Assembly: GCA_951799425.1 (NCBI GenBank)
Contig: OX637394.1
Location: 38,953,001-39,017,000, forward strand
DNA from: Ilex aquifolium
Taxonomy: Eukaryota > Streptophyta > Magnoliopsida > Aquifoliales > Aquifoliaceae
Reading direction: 5' to 3'
DNA length: 64,000 nucleotides
Positions 34,369 to 44,539 of the stretch are shown in pieces (position 1 is the stretch's first letter; each line of letters starts with the position of its first letter). A model generated the notes under the pieces. It was not told the origin of the DNA. It made no database searches and was given only the letters and a program-made list of their open reading frames with translations. A program made the translations under genes and the position numbers.

Positions 34369-34376
34369 TATAAATA
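34369..34376 (+). promoter_or_regulatory. Internal TATA box upstream of the accessory ORF
   Basis: TATAAATA lies 98 bp before the ATG at 34474 and 9 bp after the palindrome array, followed by a C/A-rich leader. The layout looks like a separate promoter for the accessory ORF. Confidence 0.5.
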
Positions 34377-34473
34377 CCGACTGTCCAGTAAGAATTTCTT
34401 GCATTGCAAACTTCCAAAACCGAAATACAACTCTTCACTCTAAATCCTTTCTCTCCTCTTCACAATTTTCACT

Positions 34474-35367
34474 ATGGCACCACCTCGAGCATCCACTTCA
34501 AAGAGACCCCGAGTAAATACTCAGGAGGAGGAAGATACCACCTTTGATCCCGTTCGTTTCCAAACCTTGGAGGCGCGGGTAAGATTTTTTAAATACTACG
34601 CCCAAAAACCTATAGTTTGCGAGAGAAAAATTGAATACGAGGACTTCGCCCGATTGGGAGTCCGAGATATTATCACTTCTAGACGTTGGGCAGGTTTCAT
34701 GGGCAAAGAGTGGTTGTGTATCCCCATCTTGGCAAGAGAATTCTTCAGCAATGCGGATGATCTCGGGAATGGCCTCATCCAGACATATGTTCAGGGTATG
34801 GAGGTTAGGGTGGATGGTTTGGCCATTGCTAGGATAATTGGAATGACTCAGGCACGGGTGGTCAACCCGGACTACCCCCAAGCCTACCCCGCAGATGAGG
34901 TCGGTCGAGAACTTCTAGGGGATGATGATTTCGTGTGGACGGGCAACACTAAGTACCTTCAGCAGGGTGATCTGACCAATAAGTACAAGATACTGAACCT
35001 CATTTCGGTATCAAATATCTTGCCCTTGCTAAGAAATAATCACATCTACCTGGACCGTGCTCGCCTGTTATATGCCATGGGTACAGGTAAGTCCATAGAC
35101 CTCCCTTCCCTGATTTTTTCTGAGATGAGGCGAGCTATCGTGGACCCGAAAAAACCATCTCTCCCTTTTGCTGGTTTGGCTACTGCCTTGTGCGAGCGAG
35201 CAGGAGTGGTGATTGATGCCACTATGGAGCGGGCGAAGAAAGTGATGACACTCAACTCTGGCACCCTTTTGAAAAGTCAGAGTGTAGTCAGGCCAGTGCC
35301 AGGAGAGAGGGGTCCGGGTCAGGAGCAGGCAGCACCACCAGGGGTGGAACAAGATGAGGAGGATTGA
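34474..35367 (+). CDS. Accessory ORF of the Athila element (env-like position)
   Basis: This open frame starts MAPPRASTSKRPRV after a C/T-rich leader and is basic and Ser/Pro-rich at the N-terminus. Its globular part (RFQTLEARVRFFKYYAQK, REFFSNADDLGNGL, GLAIARIIGM) resembles proteins that Pfam groups as putative plant transposon protein. It has no signal peptide or membrane segment, so it does not look like an envelope glycoprotein although it occupies the env-like slot downstream of integrase. A Glu/Arg-rich coiled-coil-like stretch lies just beyond (35400-35550). Function unknown. Confidence 0.6.
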   Translation: MAPPRASTSKRPRVNTQEEEDTTFDPVRFQTLEARVRFFKYYAQKPIVCERKIEYEDFARLGVRDIITSRRWAGFMGKEWLCIPILAREFFSNADDLGNGLIQTYVQGMEVRVDGLAIARIIGMTQARVVNPDYPQAYPADEVGRELLGDDDFVWTGNTKYLQQGDLTNKYKILNLISVSNILPLLRNNHIYLDRARLLYAMGTGKSIDLPSLIFSEMRRAIVDPKKPSLPFAGLATALCERAGVVIDATMERAKKVMTLNSGTLLKSQSVVRPVPGERGPGQEQAAPPGVEQDEED

Positions 35368-35569
35368 GATCAGTTCCTCAATATTGATGAGGATCTTGAG
35401 ATACCAGTGGATGAGGACACTGATCCCAGGACTGACAGACAGATTCTGTTTGAGCTATTGAGAGGCCAGAGAGAGATGAGGAAGGAGATGAGAGAGCTGA
35501 GGGCTCAGATGAGGGGGCTAGGGCAGAGTTCTCAGGATCAGGCAGGCCCCTCATCTTAAGATGATTTCT

Positions 35570-37445
35570 TCTAGGTCCCGGTGTTTAAAAATCGTTTCTT
35601 TTATTTTCCAGTTATCTGTAGAAATCAAAGCCTATTTTGGGTAGTTTTTGTTAGGCTTGATTTCTTTTATCTTTTGAATATGCATTGTACTTGAATTCTC
35701 ATTATCATATAAAATGCATATTTTGTTTGGTGTGTTATCAAATATCTAAATAACATTGTTATGAATAAGTTGATACCACATAATAGAAACAATTTGCTCA
35801 ACTTTGAATGTGCAACAGTTTAAGCATCACATAGAACTTTATTTTATATTTTTGTATCTCATATCATGTTCTTATAAAAACTCACAATTTGTACACTTTA
35901 AACTTTACCAAGTTGAAAATTTATTAGGTATTTTACCTTGAAACTTGAAACATATAGTGGAGATGCATAAAAACCCTAGTGAGTTTTGTTCCAATTTTTC
36001 TTGGAGGGTAATTTACATTTACTCAATAAAAAATATTTTTATTCAGCTAATCTCCTTCAATAGTCTCATTATTTTTGTTTTGGTTAACACCAATATTGTG
36101 AATGATTGCTTGACTTTGAATTATTTGCATGAGCAGTGTGTTATCAAAAGCTCTTGAGATATGATTTTAGGCCATCTTTGTCATTATTTGAGCCTAAACC
36201 TTATTCTTTGAATATTATTATCCCTAGAAGCCATGATTGAGCCTTTAAAAGCAAAATTTTATTTCTTATACCCAACATATAATAACCAAGCCAAAAAATA
36301 TATATATATATATATAATATTTTTTACCATTGGTTATCCTGAGATTGAACTTTCATTGTTTATGTAATTTGGGAGATGTTGGTTAAGAAAAGAAAAGAAA
36401 AAAAAGAGTTTTACATACTTGTGAATATTTGCATTACATGTCTTGCTGAAAAAAGAAAAAAAAAAAAAAAACAAAGACAATATGTCTAGCTGTGAAAAAA
36501 AAAAAAAAAAGAGAAAAAAATAGCAAGCATGTGTTTGAAAAGAAAAAAATATGAGCAAGTGATGTAAATTGTGCTTCTAAAGGATGGAGAGTGAAAAGCT
36601 ATGGAAAGAAATTTGGTTGTGTAATGTACATGTTCTCTTGGGATAGTCTTTTGAATTCCTGAATATCCTTCGTTTCAAAACCCTAATTCCAAGGCCCCAT
36701 TACAACCTTAAATAAAGACCTATTTGATCTCAAGAGTGTATTGATGGATGCATGACTTGTGTGAATAAGGAAGAGAATGGTGATTATTTATTTATTGTGT
36801 GTTGATTTCCTTTCATGAGATTATGTCAAATCATTTTCTTTTGGATTACAATTATTTTAATGGAACATGTGAGCATTATTTTGTTTTGACTTAAATATCA
36901 TCTTCTCACATGTGATATTTGAGGGAATAGTCACTAGAACCTGAGAGAATCTTTTATGAGTGAATTATCTAGTGAGATTTGGCATTGAGACGAATAGTTG
37001 ATAGTTGTAGAGGTGATTACCGGATAAATTACTGACTTGGTATAGTTAATTCACACTACGCACGAGTTTATATGAGAATATGATAAGTGCATACATTTAT
37101 ATACCGCATAGTTCTATATGTTGTTTTGCATGTGCGTATAAAAAGTTTGCATCTTAGAATTTCAATATTGTGGTAGCAACTTATATTATAAAATTGTGAT
37201 TCAGATGTTTGATCACAGGGTGATGTTTGTGGGTATCATCTCTGGAAACCCTCACGAGACTAGACTCGTCCATTAGGGGAAACCTAGGGGTTTAAAGGCT
37301 TGTTGCATATGCTAAATGCAATCGTGAGTCCTACGAAAGTGGTTTTGTTTTATTATATTTTGTTTTGTTTCCTAGAATCAGTGGATGTATTTGTTTTATT
37401 GATATTTGTCTTACTAGGGACTAGCAAGATCTAAGTGGGGGGGTG
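35570..37445. other. Non-coding 3' region of the Athila element
   Basis: AT-rich sequence with a (TA)n run near 36298-36318 and A-rich runs at 36450-36550. It ends in the polypurine tract just before the 3' LTR. A long non-coding stretch here is usual in Athila. Confidence 0.8.
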
Positions 37446-38507
37446 TGATTAAGGCCGAATAATCACATTTATTATTATGAAAGATTGATTATTTAATTGT
37501 AAAAGTGTGATAAATATAAAAGTTTATCCAAGTTTGGGTGTTATGCTATCAAATGTTGATTTGTGTTAATTTGCAGGACAAAAGCGTAAATTTTGGAGTT
37601 AAATTATGGGAAGACGAAGCATAGCTCAAAGGAAAACACACTGGAACACGCGTCCGGACGCGAGTGGCAGAAAGGCGATCAGAAGAAGAACAAACTCACT
37701 GGAAGTTGCGTTCGGACGGAATAAGGACACGCGTCCGGACGCGTGTCGAAGATCTGCTGACGCTAGACTTAGAATTTTGACGAGAATCAATCTATTTTCT
37801 GGGAGGTTATTAATACAAATTGAAGACTTTGTAAAGGGGATCTCTTTTTCATCTTTTTGCTCACGACTTCTTGAGTGTATTTTGGCAATTCTTTTATGGC
37901 CGGCTAAAAGGTTAAGCTAGGGTTAGGGAAAACCTCTCAGTGAAGTACGGTATTTTTATAGACTTTGCACTTAATGATTTATGATATTGTGTTAATCTAA
38001 TTTCTAATCTTATAGCAAAGTTTTTGTTCTGTAAAAACTCCTGAGTTGTTGTGCCATGTACATCGATTGCTTGAGTTTCCCTGTGAATAAATAACTGGTT
38101 ATTCCACGCTTGAAGTGTTAACATTGTTTCATAAAATATTATGATTGATTTATTATTCAGGTTTCTGAATAATCTTTTGGTTATAACTTTTGGTTTTCTT
38201 ACTTGATTTGTTATCTGGATTAACCGACATTTAATTCCTGTTTCAAATCAAGCCTTGAGTCTTTAATTATTACCGTATGACATTGAGAGGGAGTACCTGA
38301 TGCTCTAGTAATTTTATTACTGTTTTAATTATTAAATTAAATTGTTTTCAATCAACAACTCTTCAAACAAATGTTCTCCATTTTAATTTAGTAGTGTTTG
38401 TGTGATTGTTGACTTGTTCCAATTCCCTGTGGATTCGACATCGGGCTTCCGAGAATATATTACTCTGCTCAACCTACGCTTGGGTTTACACTTTTAAAGT
38501 TGAAGCA
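37446..38507 (+). repeat. 3' LTR of the Athila element (1062 bp)
   Basis: It begins TGATTAAGG directly after the G-rich polypurine tract and ends GAAGCA, followed by the TSD ACAAG. Confidence 0.95.
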
Positions 38508-38512
38508 ACAAG

Positions 38513-38877
38513 CTTTGTTAAGCTCAATGAAGTCCAAGCAAAGGCACCATTTCCTACTGGATTTTGTTACCATCACTATGTTTGATAGCCAAACTGGATA
38601 GGCTACCTCCCTTACCGACCCGCTTGCTAACAGCTTCCCCACCTCTTCTTCCATGGCCTGGGCTCTCTAGGCACTTATGCTTCTCAACTTTTGGTGGACA
38701 GGCTTGTGTCTGGGATCTACGTTGATCCGATGATTGGCCATCTTAGGATCAATGCCCTCCAAATCTTCGTGAGACCAGGCGAATACGTCCATGTTCCGCT
38801 TGAGAAAGTTAATGAGGTGGGTGGCTCACTCTTAGGAAAGCGAGGAGCCAATATAAATTCTTCTTCTTGGAAGGTTT
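38513..38877 (-). pseudogene. Proximal RT region of the Tat element
   Basis: Minus-strand remnants read RNMDVFAWSHEDLEGIDP and NVDPRHKPVHQKLR, the stretch before RT in Tat polyproteins, followed by EEEVGKLLASGSVREV. It is bordered by the Athila insertion on one side and the Copia-type LTR on the other. Confidence 0.8.
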
Positions 38878-40122
38878 TGATAGAGTTGTATACTAAAAGT
38901 TTACCTTTTGTAGTTAAACTCGTTTTATTAATTAATAGAAATTTGTTCTTTTCATTTTATTGAGAATCTATGTGGGCAAAATATTTGCATTATATTTAAT
39001 ATATGGTATGCATGTGTGTCTTATATTTTACATAGTAGATAATCTGGTGTGTAGAATTCGGCTTATGCACAGAAGATCAGATTATTAGATCATTGTATAA
39101 TATGAGTATATGTTCACAATCCTAAATGGAATTGGACACGCCATTAGTATGATTGTAGTGTAATATTCTGGCATAGTATGTCTTGACTATAGGAGACTTT
39201 TTGATGTCTTGAATTATTGCGCTAGTACACTTTGTGTATTGAATAGACTCATGTTGAGGTTATTATCTTTTACTGATTCAATAAGATAATAAATACATCA
39301 TGATTATTATGATTGTTTATACTCTTAATCTCGAAATATTTAATTGTCATGTGCATACAATATTTGTCACTTTAATTCATCAAAAAGTGAGATTCATATT
39401 GAGTCAATTAGCTTAGTAAATTGAGAGATGATATTATTTGTATGGTAAAAATTAATTATTAAAGGAAACCACGTCCTGGTAGTTAAATAGATTGATAATG
39501 TCCTCTTGAGGAAGCTCATAAGTTTTATCCATGTCAAACCTTGCAGGTAGATTTAATTATCCGACATGATAAATAAGTTGAGTGGTAATGTCTTAAGGCA
39601 TAAAAGAAGTCAATTAAATATAATTGTCAGTAATTTATTTAATTAATGGACATCTGTAATCTTTGACATGGAGAGATTATTAAGCATATAATAATAAGGA
39701 GCTCGAATATAATTTTGAAATAAGGCTCAGGAGATCAATAATAAGTTTTTAATGGACTATCTTATTATTAATGGGCTGTAGGATGTTTGTTATGAGTTGA
39801 ACATAAGAATCCTAGGCCCATTGGAAGCCCGGTCCTTATTTCTCCTCAGGGTTTCTGTCGTAACCTATATATAGATGTCTAGGCTCTCTAAATTAGCATC
39901 AATTCATTACTCACGTTTTTTAGAGAGGCCGAGAGAGACAGTAGAAGTTCGGAGGTTCTTGCAGCTCACACTACATCCGGGTTTTGACGTTGGAGGATAT
40001 ACGACAGAAGGCTGTGAGGTTCATCGAGCTGTCTTTCACGTTTGTTGTTAGTTTCTGTGTTCGTGCTGAGACGAGATCAATCCAGAGCGATCTCAAAGGT
40101 AAACCTTAATTCCGCCTTGTAG
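38878..40122 (+). mobile_element. Probable solo LTR, Copia-like, inserted in the Tat element
   Basis: About 1.245 kb of sequence foreign to the Tat polyprotein region lies between its protease and RT parts. It starts TGATAGAGTTG and is flanked by GGTTT on both sides (38873-38877 and 40123-40127). It contains a TATA region (CCTATATATAG near 39864) followed by a leader-like stretch, as in a plant LTR. There is no internal coding sequence. The right end (TTGTAG) is not the usual CA, so the boundary or the class may be off by a few bases. Confidence 0.5.
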
Positions 40123-40399
40123 GGTTTTAAAGAAATTTTTTTTGTATTCGATACATACGCATTGTCAATGATTCTTGGAATTTCCGTTCCAACAGGTTCT
40201 CGTCCAGCTTTATTGGCTCGAGTTCTTCTGCTGGATTTCCCCTTTCCAACATGTTGTCTTCCCGAGGGTCATGCACTTCCACTTGGAAGGTCTCCTGAGG
40301 CTTCCTGCCCCTCATAGAGGCCACATAGCATTCTCTGGCGGCTTGGTCTCCTCTAATTTCTCCAATCCTACGGGGGATTGGGAAACAGAGGAAAATATA

Positions 40400-42420
40400 A
40401 TAGGTGGACGACACTGCCCTTAAGGTATTGAGTGCAGGACGTCCAAGGATGATGTTGTAGGCAGAAGGGCAATCCAACACTATGAAGTTCACCATGATGG
40501 CGGAGGTTCTACATGTTATCCCCACTGTGACTGGCAGGGTGATGGAACCCAAGAGATACGCTTTCTCTCCCAAAAATCCAATGAGGGGCGTTCTAATGGG
40601 TTGAAATCTCTCCCTGCCAAGATGGAGGCTATCATAGGTTGGTGCAAACAGGATGTCGACAGAGCTGCCGCTGTCCACCAGAATTCTTTTAACCGGGTAG
40701 TTGGCTATCATCATGGTCAACACTAGGGGGTCATCATAGGGGTGTTGGATCCCCTCGAGGTCCCTATCTGAGAACGAGATGACCTATCCTTTCCCGTGCT
40801 GGGGCGTCTTCATCGAGCAAGGATCATTTGACTCCGCCTGTCTAGCTCTCCTGGCATGCACCTTCCTGGCAGAGTTGGAGTCACCTCCTCCTCCTAACCC
40901 TCCGGAGATCATCTGGATTTCTCTAAGGCGCTGTTGACGCTCTCTATCATCCTAGTTTCGGCCATGTGGTAGGGTTGTTCTCTGCTAGCAATGTACTGCC
41001 GCAACTGGCCACGTTGTATGAGCTCTTTAATCTGTCTTTTGAGTTCAAAGCAGTCGTCAGTGTTGTGGTCATGATCACAATGTAAACGAAAGTACTTGTT
41101 TGGTATCATACGGTTCGGGGCAGACTTCATTTTCCCTGGCCAACGTACCATAAGATCATCCTGTATTTGGTAAATGCTTGTCGCTCTCTCAAAGGTATGG
41201 GACCATGGAAGTCCTTGACGAAGACTCTCTCCGCCCTCTTTCTCTTGTTCTCTGCTTCTCTTTTGTCTTTGCCAACGTCCTTTATTTTCTCACCCCCGCA
41301 GGAGGACTAGCCTTGCCTGGCTTTGGTGACATCCTCGGCATTCATATACTTTTGTGCCCTAGATAACAGCTCGGGCAATCTTGATGGTGGTTTTTTCAAG
41401 ACGGAGAACATAAAACTCAACGAGCGCAGACTTATAATAAAGGTGGCTATAGTAACCTTGTCGTCTGGCTCCTCAATCTGGAGAGGCTCCTCGTTAAAGC
41501 GAGTGAGGTAGCTCCTTTGACTTTCAACCCGGTCCTGCTTGATGGTGAGCATATGAGTGACTGACTTCTAATGTCAGCGTCCCCCAATAAAGTGGGAGAC
41601 AAAAGATTTGCTTAATTCAGCAAAAGAGTTGATAGAAGATAGTTAACCACTGACATGCGGACCCCTTGAGGGTAGTAGGAAAATCTCTACACATGATCTC
41701 GTTAGGTACATTATGGAGTTGCATGAAGGACTTGTACATGTTAAGGTGATCGAGGGGATCTTTAGTACCATCGAAGATTTCTACGGTAGACATCTTGAAT
41801 TTCGAGGGTAAAGGGTAGTTGACAACATCCGCCACAAACGGAGTGTCAGTGTGCCTTACCAGATAGTCCACCGTTTTTGGAGCCTGTGCCTTGATGGCGT
41901 CGCCAAACTAGGTTTGCACCTCCTTAATTTCTCTCATCCCGTTGGTTAGGGACACCCTTGGTCGGATCATTGCAGTAGCTTTCATGGTTAATATATTAGT
42001 TCTCCCCTTCATCCTCCTACGCAAGGGGGTTGGTAGCAGATGGAACAGGGACATGAGGAAAAGCAGCATGTGGGGCGCCTGGGTGCTGAGGAGGAACTCC
42101 TTGGTGGGGGGTGCCTGGGCACTGCATGGGGATGCCCTAGCGCTGGACGCCACGCTGGGTGGCGCGTTGGCGCCCTGGGTGAACAGGCTGTGGTGCCTCC
42201 CCTCCTACAGGCTGGGTCATGACTCCTCCTGAGGCGAACATTAGTTGGAGAATTTGTTGGTTTTGACTCACCAGCAATTGCATTATCTCCAAAATTTGTT
42301 GCCCAACCACAAGATTAGCAATAGTGGAGGGTTCCGTATGCGAAGGCGGAACCTCCTCCTGATGAGCTGGGTCATTATCCTCCGGTTGCTGATTCATTGA
42401 CCCAGTGGTAATCGTCATGG
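40400..42420 (-). pseudogene. gag and protease regions of the Tat element
   Basis: On the minus strand the gag begins near 42418 (MTITTGSMNQQPEDND). It has the gag-like STVEIFDGTKDPLDHLNMY near 41800, a zinc-knuckle-like HCDHDHNTDDCFELK near 41070, then the protease ILVDSGSSVDILFAPTYDSL near 40680 and YNIILGRPALN near 40450. It is damaged in several places. Confidence 0.85.
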
Positions 42421-42493
42421 ATTTGAAAGAGATTAGGATAAAATAAAAAGGTAGTAGAAAATTTAGTCGTTCCCACAGACGACACTAAACTAA

Positions 42494-43029
42494 TGATACA
42501 CAAAATAGGCTATGCACAATCAAATCAGTCGAGTGTGTGATGCAGGGTAATTAATGAAACAAGTAATAGTAAAAGATAAAGATTGAGTGGTTGGGCTGCG
42601 ACGACCTAACCACTGAAGGAGGCGACGGTGGCTGGAGAACTTTATTAATGAGAGAATACAGTAGTACGTGGGGAAGAGAGAGAGAGAGCGAGAGAGAGCA
42701 AGAATAAGTTCAAGGTGTGGTGTGTGAGAGATAGATTTGTGTGTCCCTCATGTATAGAGGGCTTACAATTTATAAGCACTGAGCGCTAGTTGAGGCGATG
42801 GCGTAAAGATTAGGCTACTAGTCTTTCGAGGATGATATGTACAATTAAGGATTAGTGTGATCTTCAAGTAGTGGCTATCCTAATGATTGTTCCTCACGTG
42901 CGTTGATCTTCCTGAGTCTCTTGGACTTTGGACTCGGCTGAGGCCATTAGCTGAGTTTGACCTGCTTTTTTAGCTAATTGGGACTAACCCACTAATCGGG
43001 CTTGAGCCCAACTAGATCTGAGCTCGTCA
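42494..43029 (-). repeat. 5' LTR of the Tat element (536 bp)
   Basis: On the plus strand it begins TGATACACAAAATAGG and ends GAGCTCGTCA. The primer-binding region lies directly to its left (about 42470-42490). Confidence 0.88.
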
Positions 43030-44283
43030 GTTAAGGGATTATGTGTTACACATGCACAAAAACGTTAGGAGATGTAGGTCGTGCTCAGATACACATAGGT
43101 GGATCAACCCAAGCAAAGTAATCACATGGACCACCTTCCTACATGTGCAAAATACAAATATTTGTTTAAAATACAAGTTTTTTGTGAAAAAAAATTATAA
43201 TTACAATTTTCATAAAATTGTGCAAAGAAACTTTCGAAAAATACTTTTTGAAAAGAAAAATTAGCTGAAATAGAATAAGCATAATCTATAATGTGTGAAA
43301 AATGGGTGAATGAAAATGGTTTGAATGCACATCTACTTTCATCAATTGCAAAAATATTACTAAATTTCTAATGGGATGTGAAGTTATACTGCATAATTAT
43401 CGCAAACCTTAAACCTCCTCCCAGAATTTAGGTCTGTTCATGAGGTCTTCATTATTACCTTTCGACCACAGTAGTAAACCCATTCCATTTTTAGCTCTGT
43501 CTGTTATCTTTTTCTTCCTCATTTTTCTTCCTCATTTTTCTTCCTTTTCTTCCCTCGTATAGCAAACCTTATTCGAACAGTCAACCACCTCTTATACGAA
43601 GAGGAAGGTAAGCCAACATCGATTTGGCGCCCAAAGTTGTGTGTTTTTACAATTCAATACATGCAAGTCGTGTACTGGGTTTTCAGACGATAAATCGAAC
43701 AGACATTTGTGACCGGTGCACATTACATCATTTTTGACACATTTAAGATACAAATTGAGAATCCTTATCTTTTAGGGTATAAATTGAAAATTTGAGCACC
43801 TTTTAGAGTGCAAACTACAATTAATTCCTTAGAAAATGGAAACATTTAAATAAAACGAATCAAAATTTTAAATTTATTTTTAAAATATTAATCAAAATAT
43901 ATTAAAATATGTTAAAAAAACCTCGAAAATATTATGAAAAAGAGTAATATTATGCTTATCAAAACTTTTACCAAAAAATATTTTTTCTAAATGAGTTGTC
44001 AATTTCATATCTAATCAAAAATATTTTGATTAATATTTGGTGAGTCCAAGAGTAATTTGTAGCTGTAAACTCATTTGATAAAAATATTTTTCGATATACA
44101 TGACATTTTCCTATGAAAAACTTCAAAACATCGAGAATTCGAGTTTTTTTTTTTTTTTATCAAAAGAGAATTCGAGTTCATCACTGTTGTTTTAGTCCTC
44201 TTAAAAACAAAAATATTTCGACCACCATTTCGAACGGAATTTTGATCACTGCCTGGTATCACTACTCGGAAACGTCTATAGCG

Positions 44284-44322
<39 letters not shown>

Positions 44323-44539
44323 AGGCGCACAGTCTCTCTGCAAGTTGATCGCTTCCATCTCTCTCAGAGTCCACACTTCGATATGAAAGACAGCCACAGT
44401 TCACATAGTAACAGTAACTTGAATTGTCCGTACAAATCTACCACAAATCCTCACATTCAAACCTTAATCGCGCGCCATAGAAAAACCACAGAGTAGATTT
44501 TTCTAGGGTTTTTGAATTCCTAATCTAGTTCCCCTCGAC
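43030..44539 (+). promoter_or_regulatory. Upstream region of the B3GALT gene
   Basis: A fragment related to the MITE at 52265 lies near 43740-43830. A (CT)n-(CA)n microsatellite lies at 44283-44323, probably in or near the 5' leader. No TATA box is called. Otherwise AT-rich with nothing recognised. Confidence 0.45.
44283..44323. repeat. (CT)n(CA)n microsatellite in the presumed 5' leader of B3GALT
   Basis: Nine or so CT units pass into about twelve CA units, some 220 bp upstream of the ATG. Confidence 0.9.

Larger units (their letters stand above)
26906..38507 (+). mobile_element. Ty3/Gypsy Athila-lineage LTR retrotransposon, young but broken
   Basis: The element is 11,602 bp long with equal LTRs of 1062 bp (26906-27967 and 37446-38507). 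These begin TGATTAAGGCC, end GAAGCA and carry TSD ACAAG (26901-26905 and 38508-38512). About ten LTR differences (about 1%) mean a recent insertion, under or around a million years at usual plant rates. A primer-binding site of the TTGCGCCGTTGCCGGGGA type (Athila, tRNA-Asp) follows the 5' LTR, and a polypurine tract AAGTGGGGGGG precedes the 3' LTR. The order gag, protease, RT, RNase H, integrase, accessory ORF and a long AT-rich tail is that of Athila. It interrupts the RT region of the Tat element in opposite orientation. The coding part has roughly seven breaks, so it is not autonomous. Confidence 0.93.
20092..43029 (-). mobile_element. Ty3/Gypsy Tat-lineage LTR retrotransposon, old and broken, hosting nested insertions
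   Basis: Two LTRs in the same orientation (20092-20629 and 42494-43029, about 10% different over the first 150 bases by eye) bound the element. Minus-strand parts run from the right: a primer-binding region of the GTCGTCTGTGGGAACG type just inside the right LTR, gag (about 42420-40900), protease (40725-40400), RT (split: about 38870-38515 and 26900-26000), RNase H (25600-25270) and integrase (24830-23900). Then comes an antisense ORF region (21000-23650, plus strand) and the 3' LTR. RNase H following RT, an integrase with IDILGP and DYFTKWAEAE, and an antisense ORF fit the Tat lineage. Without the nested insertions it would be about 10 kb. It carries many breaks, clearly more than ten. The flanks (ATCGA left, GTTAA right) do not form a target duplication. 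Confidence 0.88.

Noticed and set aside
34498-35352. Minus-strand frames opposite the Athila accessory ORF
   Set aside because: They are shadows of the plus-strand ORF, which has a family-like sequence and a promoter-like upstream region.
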